DNA of 52,425 bases, from NCBI GenBank assembly GCA_040507005.1, contig JBEVVS010000010.1, positions 1 to 52,425 on the forward strand. Reading direction: 5' to 3'. The position numbers were made by a program, and so were the translations under genes. Below are positions 8,312 through 17,635 of this stretch, in pieces (position 1 is the first letter of the stretch; each line of letters starts with the position of its first letter). Source of the stretch: Thiodiazotropha sp040507005 (lineage in GTDB: Bacteria > Pseudomonadota > Gammaproteobacteria > Chromatiales > Chromatiaceae). The notes beneath the pieces were generated by a model. That model searched no databases. It was not told the DNA's origin and was given only the letters and a program-made list of their open reading frames with translations.

Positions 8312-9391
8312 ATGGATCTTTCACAACACTTGAATCAAGTAACCGCAGACGATGCAATCCAATGGCGAGATGGACGCCTGTTCCTGCTTGATCAACGCAA
8401 GCTGCCTGGTGAAGTCACCTTTCTCGAGTTGACCAATGGGAGGGAGACCGCCCGGTCAATCACCGAGATGGTGGTGCGCGGGGCACCGGCGATCGGCATT
8501 ACCGCGGCCTATGGTGTGGTGCTGGCAGGGCGTGCCGCCTTCCAGTCGTCCCCCGGGAATTGGAAGGGGGCAATCAACGCCGGGATGGAGAGTCTGGGGC
8601 GCTCCCGCCCGACAGCGGTCAACCTGTTTTGGGCATTGCAAAGGATGGGGGCGCTGATCCAGACCCTGCCGGACAACCAAGATCCGAGTGAAGCCCTGCT
8701 AGAGGAGGCCGTGAGGATCCATAAGGAGGATATCGCGGCCAATCGCCGTATGGGCGAACTGGGGGCCTCGCTGCTCGAGGCCGAAAGCGGCGTCATCACC
8801 CATTGCAACGCAGGGGCCCTGGCCACCGGCGGTTACGGTACCGCCCTGGGGGTGATCCGATCCGCCCATAAGCAGGGACTGATCCGGGAGGTCTTCGCTG
8901 ATGAGACCCGGCCCTGGTTGCAAGGGGCCCGTCTGACCGCCTGGGAACTGTTGCAGGACGGCATCCCCGTGACCCTGCTGGCGGATGGAGCCGCCGCTCA
9001 TCGCATGGCCCAAGGGGGGGTGGACTGGATTATCGTGGGATCGGACCGGATCGCGGCAAATGGCGACGTGGCGAACAAGATTGGTACCTACAGCCTGGCG
9101 GTGGCGGCAAAACACCACGGGGTCAAGGTGATGGTTGCGGCGCCAACCTCAACCATCGATATGGACATCCCATGCGGCAGGGAGATACCCATCGAGGTGA
9201 GGGGAGCTGATGAGCTGTTAAGCTGCGGTGGGCGTCAAATTGCCGCAGAGGGTGCCGGGGTATGGAACCCGGTGTTCGATATCACCCCGGCAGAATTGGT
9301 TAACGCAATTGTCACAGAAAGGGGTGTTGTGCTCTCGCCAAATGAGAAAAAGGTAGAAAAAATGATGATGAATCGGCCTGAGAGCCTCTGA
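8312..9391 (+). CDS. mtnA: S-methyl-5-thioribose-1-phosphate isomerase MtnA
   Basis: A 359-residue member of the eIF2B-alpha/MtnA family, usual length. Visible motifs include VRGAPAIGITAAYGVVLA, THCNAGALATGGYGTALG with the catalytic Cys, and DWIIVGSDRIAANGDVANKIGTY with the catalytic Asp. It isomerises methylthioribose-1-phosphate to methylthioribulose-1-phosphate in the methionine salvage pathway in the cytoplasm. It is divergent from the MTA deaminase gene, and gyrA follows about 110 bases downstream with its own promoter and hairpin between them. Confidence 0.93.
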   Translation: MDLSQHLNQVTADDAIQWRDGRLFLLDQRKLPGEVTFLELTNGRETARSITEMVVRGAPAIGITAAYGVVLAGRAAFQSSPGNWKGAINAGMESLGRSRPTAVNLFWALQRMGALIQTLPDNQDPSEALLEEAVRIHKEDIAANRRMGELGASLLEAESGVITHCNAGALATGGYGTALGVIRSAHKQGLIREVFADETRPWLQGARLTAWELLQDGIPVTLLADGAAAHRMAQGGVDWIIVGSDRIAANGDVANKIGTYSLAVAAKHHGVKVMVAAPTSTIDMDIPCGREIPIEVRGADELLSCGGRQIAAEGAGVWNPVFDITPAELVNAIVTERGVVLSPNEKKVEKMMMNRPESL

Positions 9392-9414
9392 AACCGGATA
9401 TCAGGCGTTTTTTA
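9376..9414 (+). terminator. Probable rho-independent terminator of mtnA
   Basis: GCCTGA (9376-9381) and TCAGGC (9401-9406) can pair, and the right arm is followed by a T-rich run (GTTTTTTTAT). The left arm lies inside the last codons of mtnA. The loop is long (19 bases), so the strength is uncertain. Confidence 0.4.
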
Positions 9415-9437
9415 TACAGCACAGTATCAGGGGGCTA

Positions 9438-9446
9438 TGGTACAAT
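9438..9446 (+). promoter_or_regulatory. Candidate extended -10 promoter of gyrA
   Basis: TGGTACAAT fits the TGnTATAAT extended -10 form with one mismatch. No convincing -35 lies at the expected distance, which is common for extended -10 promoters. Transcription would start about 9453, giving a leader of about 50 bases before the gyrA ATG. Confidence 0.45.
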
Positions 9447-9461
9447 ACGCTTTTTCTGACG

Positions 9462-9478
9462 GCCCACTGTGAGTGGGC
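9462..9478 (+). promoter_or_regulatory. Perfect 7-bp hairpin in the gyrA leader
   Basis: GCCCACT and AGTGGGC pair perfectly around a 3-base loop (GTG), lying between the candidate promoter and the start codon at 9503. No T-run follows it, so it is not an obvious terminator. It could stabilise the mRNA 5' end or affect translation; no role is shown. Confidence 0.45.
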
Positions 9479-9502
9479 GCGATAGCAAAAGACAACAGCC
9501 AG

Positions 9503-12091
9503 ATGACCGAATTCGCCAAAGAAGTACTCCCAGTCAATCTCGAAGACGAGATGCGGCAATCCTACCTGGATTATGCCATGAGCGTTATCGTGGGCCGGGC
9601 CCTGCCGGATGTACGTGACGGACTCAAGCCTGTGCATAGGCGCGTACTCTATGCGATGAATGAGCTGGGCAACGATTGGAACAAGGCCTACAAGAAATCG
9701 GCACGTATCGTGGGTGATGTGATCGGTAAATACCATCCCCATGGCGATACGGCGGTCTATGACACCATTGTGCGCATGGCCCAGCCCTTTTCCATGCGCT
9801 ATATGCTGGTGGATGGACAGGGTAACTTTGGCTCGGTGGATGGGGACTCCCCGGCGGCGATGCGTTATACCGAAGTGCGTATGGCACGGATCGCCCACAC
9901 CATGTTGGACGACCTGGACAAGGAGACGGTCGACTTCATTGCCAACTATGATGAAACAGAGCGGGAACCTGCCGTTCTGCCGGCACGCATTCCCAATCTG
10001 CTGATCAATGGATCGGCCGGTATTGCGGTGGGCATGGCAACCAATGTGCCACCGCACAACCTCACCGAAGTGATCGATGCCTGTGTTGGGGTGATCGATG
10101 AACCGGAGATCGATATCGATCGGCTGATGTCATATCTGCCTGGCCCCGATTTTCCCACTGCGGGGCTGATCAACGGTGCCAGCGGTATCAAAGAGGCCTA
10201 CCATACCGGGCGTGGCAGGATCTACATGCGTGCCCGCACAGAGATAGAGACCGATGAGAGCAACGGTAAGCAGACCATTATCGTCAATGAGTTGCCCTAT
10301 CAGATCAACAAGGCGCGGCTGATCGAAAAGATTGCCGAGCTGGTGAAGGAGAAGCGCATCGAGGGCATTACCGAGCTGCGCGACGAATCGGACAAGGATG
10401 GGATGCGCATCGTCATCGAGCTGCGTCGCGGCGAAGTGGCGGAGGTGGTCCTCAATAATCTCTACCAGCAGACGGCCATGCAGAGTGTATTCGGCATCAA
10501 TATGGTGGCCCTGGTGGATGGCCGTCCACGGCTGCTCAATCTCAAACAGCTGCTCGAATTCTTTATCCGTCATCGCCGCGAGGTGGTCACCCGGCGTACC
10601 CTGTTCGAACTGCGCAAAGCGAGAGACAGGGCGCATGTGCTGGAAGGCCTGGCGGTGGCGCTGGCCAACATCGATGAAGTGATCCAGTTGATCAAACAGG
10701 CCGCCAGTCCGGCCGAGGCGAAGAAGGAGCTACTGGCCCACCATTGGCAGTCTGGCGCGGTGGAGTCGATGCTCAGCAGGGCAGGTGCGGACAGCACCCG
10801 GCCGGAGGAGCTGAGCGCCGAGTTCGGTCTTACCGAACAGGGTTATCGCCTGACCGATGTCCAGGCCCAGGCCATTCTGGATCTGCGCCTGCACCGCCTG
10901 ACGGGTCTCGAGCAGGACAAGATTATCAAGGAGTATGAAGAGCTGCTGGACAAGATCGCCGATCTGCTCGATATCCTTGGCAGCCCTGATCGTTTGATGC
11001 AGGTGATCAGAGGTGAGTTGCTGGATATACGGGAACAGTACGGGGACGAGCGTCGGACCGAGATTATCGAAAACCGTCTTGACCTCACTCTGGAAGATCT
11101 GATCACCGAAGAGGATGTGGTTGTGACCCTCTCCCATGCGGGGTATGCAAAGGCGCAACCGATCAGTACCTATCAGGCCCAGCGGCGTGGGGGCAAGGGC
11201 AAGATCGCCACCGCCACCAAGGATGAGGATTTCGTCGACAAGCTGTTTGTCGCCAGCACCCACGATACCATTCTCTGCTTTTCCAACATGGGTAAGGTCT
11301 ATTGGCTGAAGGTCTACGAATTGCCCCAGGCCGGGCGCAACGCCCGCGGCAAACCCATCGTCAACCTGTTGCCCCTGGATGAGGAGGAGCAGATCAACGC
11401 CATCCTCCCGGTGCGTGAATATGATGCCGACCGCTACGTCTTCATGGCGACCAGCTCCGGCACGGTGAAAAAGACCTCACTGGAGGCCTTCTCCCGGCCC
11501 CGCGCCAACGGCATCATTGCCGTGGATCTGCGGGATGGTGACAAACTGGTCGGGGTTGCCGTCACCGATGGGGAACAGGATATTCTTCTCTTCAGCACCA
11601 GTGGCAAGGCGGTTCGATTCTCGGAGTCGAAGGTCAGAGCGATGGGCAGGACCGCGTGCGGTGTCCGGGGAATCCGACTGGAAGATGAACACCGGGTCGT
11701 TTCCCTTATCGTTGCCGCCGATGGTGACGTGCTGACTATCACAGAGAACGGCTATGGCAAGCGCACGGCCATCGAAGAGTATCCGGTACACGGCCGGGGC
11801 GGCCAGGGGGTCATCTCCATCCAAACCTCGGAGCGCAACGGTGCAGTGGTTGGCGCGGTTCAGGTGGTCGAAGAGGACGAAGTGATGATGATCTCCGACG
11901 GCGGAACCCTGGTGCGAAATCGGGTCAGTGAAATCTCTCAGATGGGACGTAACACTCAGGGTGTCATCATGATCCGACTCAACAGCGATGAGCGTTTGAT
12001 CGGGGTGGAACGAATTGAAAATCTGGACACCGAGACAGATGAGGACGTGGACCCGGACCCGGACCCGGACCAAACCGACAGCAGTGATTGA
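9503..12091 (+). CDS. gyrA: DNA gyrase subunit A
   Basis: An 862-residue GyrA. The start at the ATG 9503 (MTEFAKEVLPVNLEDE) matches known GyrA N-termini; an upstream in-frame GTG (9473) lies inside the leader hairpin and is unlikely. The catalytic tyrosine lies in AMRYTEVRM (Y122 in E. coli numbering). The quinolone-resistance region reads HPHGDTAVYD, with Thr at position 83 and Asp at 87, as in wild-type Pseudomonas. The GyrA-box QRRGGKG is present in the C-terminal pinwheel, and the tail ends in an acidic Asp-Pro repeat. With GyrB it introduces negative supercoils into DNA. Confidence 0.97.
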   Translation: MTEFAKEVLPVNLEDEMRQSYLDYAMSVIVGRALPDVRDGLKPVHRRVLYAMNELGNDWNKAYKKSARIVGDVIGKYHPHGDTAVYDTIVRMAQPFSMRYMLVDGQGNFGSVDGDSPAAMRYTEVRMARIAHTMLDDLDKETVDFIANYDETEREPAVLPARIPNLLINGSAGIAVGMATNVPPHNLTEVIDACVGVIDEPEIDIDRLMSYLPGPDFPTAGLINGASGIKEAYHTGRGRIYMRARTEIETDESNGKQTIIVNELPYQINKARLIEKIAELVKEKRIEGITELRDESDKDGMRIVIELRRGEVAEVVLNNLYQQTAMQSVFGINMVALVDGRPRLLNLKQLLEFFIRHRREVVTRRTLFELRKARDRAHVLEGLAVALANIDEVIQLIKQAASPAEAKKELLAHHWQSGAVESMLSRAGADSTRPEELSAEFGLTEQGYRLTDVQAQAILDLRLHRLTGLEQDKIIKEYEELLDKIADLLDILGSPDRLMQVIRGELLDIREQYGDERRTEIIENRLDLTLEDLITEEDVVVTLSHAGYAKAQPISTYQAQRRGGKGKIATATKDEDFVDKLFVASTHDTILCFSNMGKVYWLKVYELPQAGRNARGKPIVNLLPLDEEEQINAILPVREYDADRYVFMATSSGTVKKTSLEAFSRPRANGIIAVDLRDGDKLVGVAVTDGEQDILLFSTSGKAVRFSESKVRAMGRTACGVRGIRLEDEHRVVSLIVAADGDVLTITENGYGKRTAIEEYPVHGRGGQGVISIQTSERNGAVVGAVQVVEEDEVMMISDGGTLVRNRVSEISQMGRNTQGVIMIRLNSDERLIGVERIENLDTETDEDVDPDPDPDQTDSSD

Positions 12092-12184
12092 TTATCCAGT
12101 CCCGCATTGAATTTCCCCGGCAGTTGCCCACAGAATATTTTATTGATGAATTTCCTAACTGTTCACCATATTGAGAGGCTATAG

Positions 12185-13267
12185 ATGTCACGAGTCTTTA
12201 ACTTTAGTGCCGGTCCGGCGATGTTACCGGAAGAGGTTCTGCAGCAGGCCAGGGAAGAGATGCTTGATTGGCATGGCACAGGCATGTCTGTCATGGAGAT
12301 GAGCCACCGGGGTAAGGAGTTCATGTCCATTGCGGAGCAGGCCGAATCGGATCTGCGAGAGTTACTCCAGATACCTGACAACTACAAGGTGATGTTCCTC
12401 CAGGGTGGCGCTTCGAGTCAGTTTTCCATGGTGCCGATGAATCTGACGCGGGAAAAATCTAAGGTAGACTATATCAACACCGGCTCCTGGTCGAAAAAGG
12501 CGATTGCGGAAGCCAAGCGCTTTGCCACTGTCAATCTGGCTGCCAGCACTGAAGAGACAAAGTTCACCACCACGCCCAGCCAGTCGGCACTCAGCCTCGA
12601 TCCGGATGCCGCCTATGTGCACTACACCCCGAATGAGACCATCCAGGGTGTGGAGTTTCCCTATCTGCCACAGACCGCTGGTGTGCCCCTGGTTGCCGAT
12701 TTCTCATCCACCATTCTGTCGCGTCCGATCGATGTTTCACAATACGGGATCATCTATGCCGGTGCACAGAAGAACATTGGTCCGGCAGGCTTGACCATTG
12801 CCATCGTCCGCGAGGACCTGATCGGACACGCCATCGATAATACGCCGGCGATGTTTCAGTACGCGACCCATAGCGATAACGGTTCCATGTACAACACACC
12901 GCCAACCTATGGCTGGTATCTGGCCGGTTTTGTATTCAAATGGCTGAAGGAAAAAGGTGGCCTTACCGGTATGGCCGCCATCAATCAGCGTAAGGCGGAG
13001 GCCCTGTATAACGCCATCGACAGTTCCAGCTTCTATGCCAATCCGGTAGCACCTGAGAGCCGCTCCTGGATGAACGTGCCTTTCACCTTGGCTGACGCCG
13101 AACTGGATGGGAAATTTATCCAACAGGCAAGCGCGGCGGGTCTCAAAACCCTCAAGGGCCATCGTTCGGTGGGTGGGATGCGCGCCAGTATCTATAACGC
13201 CATGCCCGAAGCCGGTGTGCAGGCGCTAATCGATTTCATGACTGAGTTTGAACGGGTGAACGGATAA
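12185..13267 (+). CDS. serC: Phosphoserine aminotransferase SerC
   Basis: A 360-residue class V aminotransferase of standard SerC length. The N-terminus VFNFSAGPAMLPEEVL, the PLP-lysine segment GAQKNIGPAG, and the C-terminal GHRSVGGMRASIYNAMPEAGVQ are diagnostic. It makes phosphoserine from 3-phosphohydroxypyruvate and also acts in PLP synthesis. GAGAGG stands six bases ahead of the ATG. It is followed five bases later by serA, so the two enzymes that convert 3-phosphoglycerate to phosphoserine are adjacent. Confidence 0.96.
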   Translation: MSRVFNFSAGPAMLPEEVLQQAREEMLDWHGTGMSVMEMSHRGKEFMSIAEQAESDLRELLQIPDNYKVMFLQGGASSQFSMVPMNLTREKSKVDYINTGSWSKKAIAEAKRFATVNLAASTEETKFTTTPSQSALSLDPDAAYVHYTPNETIQGVEFPYLPQTAGVPLVADFSSTILSRPIDVSQYGIIYAGAQKNIGPAGLTIAIVREDLIGHAIDNTPAMFQYATHSDNGSMYNTPPTYGWYLAGFVFKWLKEKGGLTGMAAINQRKAEALYNAIDSSSFYANPVAPESRSWMNVPFTLADAELDGKFIQQASAAGLKTLKGHRSVGGMRASIYNAMPEAGVQALIDFMTEFERVNG

Positions 13268-13272
13268 CTAAC

Positions 13273-14448
13273 ATGTACAAGATTCTGACATTGAACAATA
13301 TCTCCGTGGCTGGTCTGGATCGACTGCCCCGTGACACCTATGAAGTTGCCTCTGAAATCACCCATCCGGATGCGATCCTGTTGCGTTCCTATAAAATGCA
13401 TGGGATGACGATCCCCGACACGGTAAAGGCAATCGGACGAGCCGGCGCCGGTGTGAATAACATTCCGGTGCCCGAGATGACCGAAATGGGGATCCCGGTC
13501 TTCAATGCACCGGGCGCAAATGCCAATGCGGTGAAGGAACTGGTCCTTGCGGGTGCGCTGCTGGCGGCCCGCAACCTGGGGCAGGCCTGGCGCTTCGCCA
13601 CAGATCTGTCCGGGGAAGATTCGGTGATAACCAAGCAGGTCGAGTCTGGAAAAAAGAACTTCGTTGGTTTTGAACTGCCAGGACGCACCATGGGTGTCAT
13701 CGGCTTGGGCGCCATCGGCGTCAAGGTCGCCAACGCCTGTCGTGCATTGGGAATGAATGTTATCGGTTACGATCCAACCATTACGGTTCAAAGTGCATGG
13801 AAGCTGGCTTCGGAAGTGGAACAGGCATTGAGCGTGGATGACCTGCTCTCAAAATCTGATTTTGTCACATTTCACGTACCGTTGACGGATGCCACAGCGA
13901 ATATGGTCAATGCCGACCGGTTGAAGCTGATGAAGCCCGGATCGGTGCTCCTCAATTTTGCCCGTAACGGTATCATCGATGATGAAGCCACGGTGGCCGC
14001 CTTGGATAGCGGTCAGCTCTATGCTTATGTCTGCGATTTTCCAAGCAATTTACTTAAACACCACCCAAGGGTGATCACCCTGCCTCACTTGGGGGCCTCA
14101 ACCAAGGAAGCGGAAGATAACTGCGCGATCATGGTGGCCGAAGAGGTGCGTGACTATTTGGAAAATGGCAATATCACCAATTCAGTCAATTTCCCCGCCA
14201 TCAATCTACCGAGAAACGGCGGTTTTCGCATCGCCGTGGTGAACAGTAATGTCCCCAACATGGTGGGACAGATCTCAACCGATCTGGCGAATGAGGGCTT
14301 GAACATCCTCGACATGCTCAACAAGTCCAAGGACGATATCGCGGTAACCCTGCTGGATGTGGACAAACAGCCCAGCGCAGAGTTGTTGCAGACCCTGACT
14401 TCCATCGACGGTGTATTATCGGTACGCTCATTATCCGGCAGGGAGTAG
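13273..14448 (+). CDS. serA: D-3-phosphoglycerate dehydrogenase SerA, short form
   Basis: A 391-residue D-isomer-specific 2-hydroxyacid dehydrogenase with a C-terminal ACT domain (about 318-391, FRIAVVNSNVPNMVG). The Rossmann motif GVIGLGAIG is near residue 140, and the catalytic Arg, Glu and His fall in NFARNGIID, the region before LYAYV, and LPHLGASTKEAEDN. It oxidises 3-phosphoglycerate in the first committed step of serine synthesis. The intervening ASB domain of long SerA types is absent. It starts five bases after serC, which is a position where I recall Pseudomonas having none, going straight to pheA. Confidence 0.9.
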   Translation: MYKILTLNNISVAGLDRLPRDTYEVASEITHPDAILLRSYKMHGMTIPDTVKAIGRAGAGVNNIPVPEMTEMGIPVFNAPGANANAVKELVLAGALLAARNLGQAWRFATDLSGEDSVITKQVESGKKNFVGFELPGRTMGVIGLGAIGVKVANACRALGMNVIGYDPTITVQSAWKLASEVEQALSVDDLLSKSDFVTFHVPLTDATANMVNADRLKLMKPGSVLLNFARNGIIDDEATVAALDSGQLYAYVCDFPSNLLKHHPRVITLPHLGASTKEAEDNCAIMVAEEVRDYLENGNITNSVNFPAINLPRNGGFRIAVVNSNVPNMVGQISTDLANEGLNILDMLNKSKDDIAVTLLDVDKQPSAELLQTLTSIDGVLSVRSLSGRE

Positions 14449-14490
14449 AACTAACCCAGGATTAGTGTTAACAGGCCCTAGGATCAAGCC

Positions 14491-15576
14491 ATGAATGATG
14501 ATGCGAAACTGAGTGCCATCCGTAATCGAATCGATGAGATCGATCTGCAGCTGCAACAGCTGATCAGTGAGCGGGCGGCCGCTGCCCAGGAGGTTGCGCG
14601 CATCAAGTTGAAAGAGGATCCCGAGACAGAATTCTATCGCCCCGAACGGGAGGCAGAGGTTTTGCGTCGCATCAAGGAGCGCAACCAGGGTCCGCTACAG
14701 GATGAGGAAGTGGCAAGGTTGTTTCGTGAGATCATGTCGGCCTGTCTGGCCTTGGAACAACCCTTGAGCATTGCCTTTCTTGGGCCGGATGGCACCTATA
14801 CCCAGGAGGCGGTGCTGAAGCATTTTGGTCATTCGGTTCATACTTCGGCCATGGGCTCGATCCCGGATACCTTTCGCGAGGTCGAGGCAGGCGCCTGTCA
14901 GTACGGGGTGGTGCCGGTGGAAAATTCCACGGAAGGGGTGATTACCCACACCCTGGATACCTTCGTCAATTCTCCGCTGCGTATCTGTGGTGAGGTTTCT
15001 CTGCCGATCAATCATCAGCTGCTCAGTCGTGAAACGAGCATCGCGCAGATAAAGATTGTCTACACCCATGCTCAATCCCTTGCCCAGTGTCGCGGATGGC
15101 TCGATCAACATCTTCCCCATGTGGAGCGGGTTGCCGTTGGCAGCAATGCCGAGGCCGCCAGGCTTGCAACCGAGATAGCCAATGCCGCTGCCATCGCCGG
15201 TGAGGCAGCCGGTGAGATCTACCAACTCGGCCTGTTGGCATCGAACATCGAGGATGAACCGGGCAACACGACGCGGTTTCTGGTGATCGGTAAGCAGGAT
15301 TCAGCATACAGCGGTGATGACAAAACCAGTATCATGTTCTCCACCCATAACAAGGCTGGTGGACTGCATACTATGCTTACGCCGTTTGCACAACACAATA
15401 TCAGCATGACGCGGATCGAGTCTCGGCCATCCCGCAGGGGGCGCTGGGACTATCTTTTTTTCATCGATGTGGAGGGGCATAGAAGTGATCACAATCTTGC
15501 CGCTGCCCTGTCCGAGATTGAGCAAGCGGCAACCCAGTTCAAGGTCCTCGGGTCATACCCCAAGGCAGTCATATAA
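14491..15576 (+). CDS. pheA: Bifunctional chorismate mutase/prephenate dehydratase (P-protein)
   Basis: A 361-residue P-protein. Residues 1-90 are an AroQ chorismate mutase (IRNRIDEIDLQLQQLISER, ARIKLKEDP). Residues ~95-275 are prephenate dehydratase (IAFLGPDGTYTQEAV, VPVENSTEGVITHTLD). Residues ~285-361 are an ACT domain with ESRPSRRGRWDYLFFID, the phenylalanine feedback site. It makes phenylpyruvate from chorismate. It sits inside the aromatic amino-acid run serC-serA-pheA-hisC-tyrA-aroA. Confidence 0.95.
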   Translation: MNDDAKLSAIRNRIDEIDLQLQQLISERAAAAQEVARIKLKEDPETEFYRPEREAEVLRRIKERNQGPLQDEEVARLFREIMSACLALEQPLSIAFLGPDGTYTQEAVLKHFGHSVHTSAMGSIPDTFREVEAGACQYGVVPVENSTEGVITHTLDTFVNSPLRICGEVSLPINHQLLSRETSIAQIKIVYTHAQSLAQCRGWLDQHLPHVERVAVGSNAEAARLATEIANAAAIAGEAAGEIYQLGLLASNIEDEPGNTTRFLVIGKQDSAYSGDDKTSIMFSTHNKAGGLHTMLTPFAQHNISMTRIESRPSRRGRWDYLFFIDVEGHRSDHNLAAALSEIEQAATQFKVLGSYPKAVI

Positions 15577-15614
15577 CCGTCGATTCCTCTCCTCGAGGGC
15601 TATGGTTGAAGCCT

Positions 15615-16727
15615 ATGACAACGCACACAAATCCCTTTCTTGAGCTTGCCGCACCGGGTATCGAAGCCCTGAAACCCTATTTGCCCGGGAAACCCATATC
15701 CGAGTTGGAGCGTGAGCTGGGCATCGCTCACTCGATCAAGCTGGCATCCAACGAAAATCCCTTGGGCGTGAGTGAGAAAGTCATCGAGGCAATAGCCGAT
15801 TGTACCCCTGAGTTGTCGCGCTATCCCGATGGGGGAGCCTTTCAGTTACGTCAGAGACTGGCGGAAAAGCATGCTGTCGATCCGGCATGCATCACTCTCG
15901 GTAACGGCTCCAATGATGTCCTGGATATGGTTGCGAGGGTGTTTCTGTCACCGGCTGTGGAATCCATGTTTTCCCAATATGCCTTTGCCGTCTACCCCAT
16001 CAGCAGTCAGGCTGTGGGTGCCAAGATAGTGGTCGTTCCCGCCAAAGCCTATGGGCATGATCTTGATCGCATGTTATCGATGATCACCCCCAGGACACGG
16101 GTGATCTGGATTGCAAATCCAAACAATCCAACCGGGACATGGTTGGCTGAAGAGGATTTGCTCTCATTTCTGATGCAGCTGCCAAGCCATGTCATGGTTG
16201 TTCTGGATGAGGCCTATATCGAATATGTTCAACACAGTGACTATCCTGACGGCACTGCATGGCTGGAGCGTTTTCCCAACCTGATCGTGACCCGCACCTT
16301 TTCCAAGGCCTATGGGCTTGCTTCGTTGCGGATTGGATACGGGCTTTCGAATCCTGCCGTTGCCGATCTGCTGAATCGGGTGCGACAGCCGTTTAACGTC
16401 AACACCTTGGCCCAGTCTGCAGCCCTAGCAGCGCTTGATGATCAGGCCTTCATTCAACGCTCCATTGCACTCAACAACAAGGGTATGCAACAGTACCGGC
16501 AGGGTTTTGAATCAATGGGACTTGACTACATTCCTTCGGCGGCAAATTTTATAACTGTCGAGGTCGGTGAGGATGCATCCAGGGTCGATCAGGCACTGTT
16601 GAGTGAGGGGTGCATCACCAGAGCGATAGCCAATTATGGTTTACCCGATCATTTGCGTATCTCTGTCGGTTTGGAAGAGGAGAACGATCGTCTGCTAACG
16701 ACATTGAAGAGGGTGCTGAAACGGTGA
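15615..16727 (+). CDS. hisC: Histidinol-phosphate/aromatic aminotransferase HisC
   Basis: A 370-residue class I/II PLP aminotransferase. The PLP lysine lies in TRTFSKAYGLASLRIGYG and IKLASNENPLG is near the N-terminus. Its place between pheA and tyrA suggests it works on aromatic keto acids (like HisC2 of Pseudomonas) as well as or instead of histidinol phosphate. The ATG at 15615 is the usual-looking start; an in-frame TTG at 15606 has a better-placed GAGGG, so the start is uncertain by three residues. Its stop overlaps the start of tyrA. Confidence 0.9.
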   Translation: MTTHTNPFLELAAPGIEALKPYLPGKPISELERELGIAHSIKLASNENPLGVSEKVIEAIADCTPELSRYPDGGAFQLRQRLAEKHAVDPACITLGNGSNDVLDMVARVFLSPAVESMFSQYAFAVYPISSQAVGAKIVVVPAKAYGHDLDRMLSMITPRTRVIWIANPNNPTGTWLAEEDLLSFLMQLPSHVMVVLDEAYIEYVQHSDYPDGTAWLERFPNLIVTRTFSKAYGLASLRIGYGLSNPAVADLLNRVRQPFNVNTLAQSAALAALDDQAFIQRSIALNNKGMQQYRQGFESMGLDYIPSAANFITVEVGEDASRVDQALLSEGCITRAIANYGLPDHLRISVGLEEENDRLLTTLKRVLKR

Positions 16728-17596
16728 TTGAAAAGCTTGCGATTATTGGTGTTGGTCTGATTGGTGGCTCGGTCGCCTTGGCCCTGAAAGAGGAGGGCGT
16801 GGTGAAGGAGGTAGTCGGCTGCGGCCGGGGAGAAGCCAATCTGATCAAGGCCCAATCCCTGGGTGTGATCGATCACTACACCCATGACGTGAGGGTTGCG
16901 GTAAAGGGTGCCGACATGGTCCTGCTGGCAGTACCCCTGGGTGCGATGCGTGACACACTGAGTGCGATGCGTGACCAGCTTGCACAACATGCCGTGGTTA
17001 CGGATGCGGGAAGCGTCAAAGGCAGTGTAGTGGATGATGTCAAAGCGGTATTTGGTGAAGTGCCCGGTTTTTTTGTTCCGGGTCACCCCATCGCGGGAAC
17101 CGAACGCAGCGGGGCCGAAGCGGCATTTGCCGAGTTATATCGGAATCGCCGCGTGATACTCACCCCACTGCAAACAACGGATAGGCATGCCCTGCAAAAG
17201 GTGGAACGACTCTGGCAACAATGTGGGGCTGAAGTGGTGCAGATGAGTGTCGAGCACCATGACGAGGTACTGGCCGCCACCAGTCATCTGCCGCATATGC
17301 TGGCGTTTACCCTGGTCGATAGTCTGGCGCGAATGAAAGAGAATGATGAGATTTTCCGCTTTGCAGCGGGCGGTTTCCGGGACTTTACCCGCATCGCATC
17401 GAGTAATCCGGTGATGTGGAGAGATATCTGCATGGCCAATCGCAGCTCCCTGAACAAGATGCTGACACGTTTCGCCGATGAACTGCATGAGTTGGCGGCG
17501 CTGTTGCAAAACGGTGATGAAAAAGGGTTGCTGGAGATGTTTGAAAACGCGAAACAGGCGCGTGACAGATATGTGGACGGCATTGATCGAGGCTAG
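16724..17596 (+). CDS. tyrA: Prephenate dehydrogenase TyrA
   Basis: A 290-residue NAD-dependent prephenate dehydrogenase. The Rossmann motif LAIIGVGLIGGSVALALK opens the protein. Active-site segments FVPGHPIAGTERSGAEAA and EHHDEVLAATSHLPHMLAF are present. I chose the GTG at 16724, whose GTGA overlaps the hisC stop, so translation is probably coupled; the open frame extends upstream inside hisC and is not the real start. Here tyrA and aroA are separate genes, whereas I recall them fused in Pseudomonas. It makes 4-hydroxyphenylpyruvate for tyrosine. Confidence 0.93.
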   Translation: MIEKLAIIGVGLIGGSVALALKEEGVVKEVVGCGRGEANLIKAQSLGVIDHYTHDVRVAVKGADMVLLAVPLGAMRDTLSAMRDQLAQHAVVTDAGSVKGSVVDDVKAVFGEVPGFFVPGHPIAGTERSGAEAAFAELYRNRRVILTPLQTTDRHALQKVERLWQQCGAEVVQMSVEHHDEVLAATSHLPHMLAFTLVDSLARMKENDEIFRFAAGGFRDFTRIASSNPVMWRDICMANRSSLNKMLTRFADELHELAALLQNGDEKGLLEMFENAKQARDRYVDGIDRG

Positions 17597-17635
17597 GGAG
17601 ACACGTCTTCAGTCTAAAGAACGAGTGGTAATAAC

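Noticed and set aside
9740..9775. Possible quinolone-resistance change in GyrA (Thr at position 83)
   Set aside because: Thr83 with Asp87 is the normal wild-type state in Pseudomonas and related genera, so it is not evidence of resistance.
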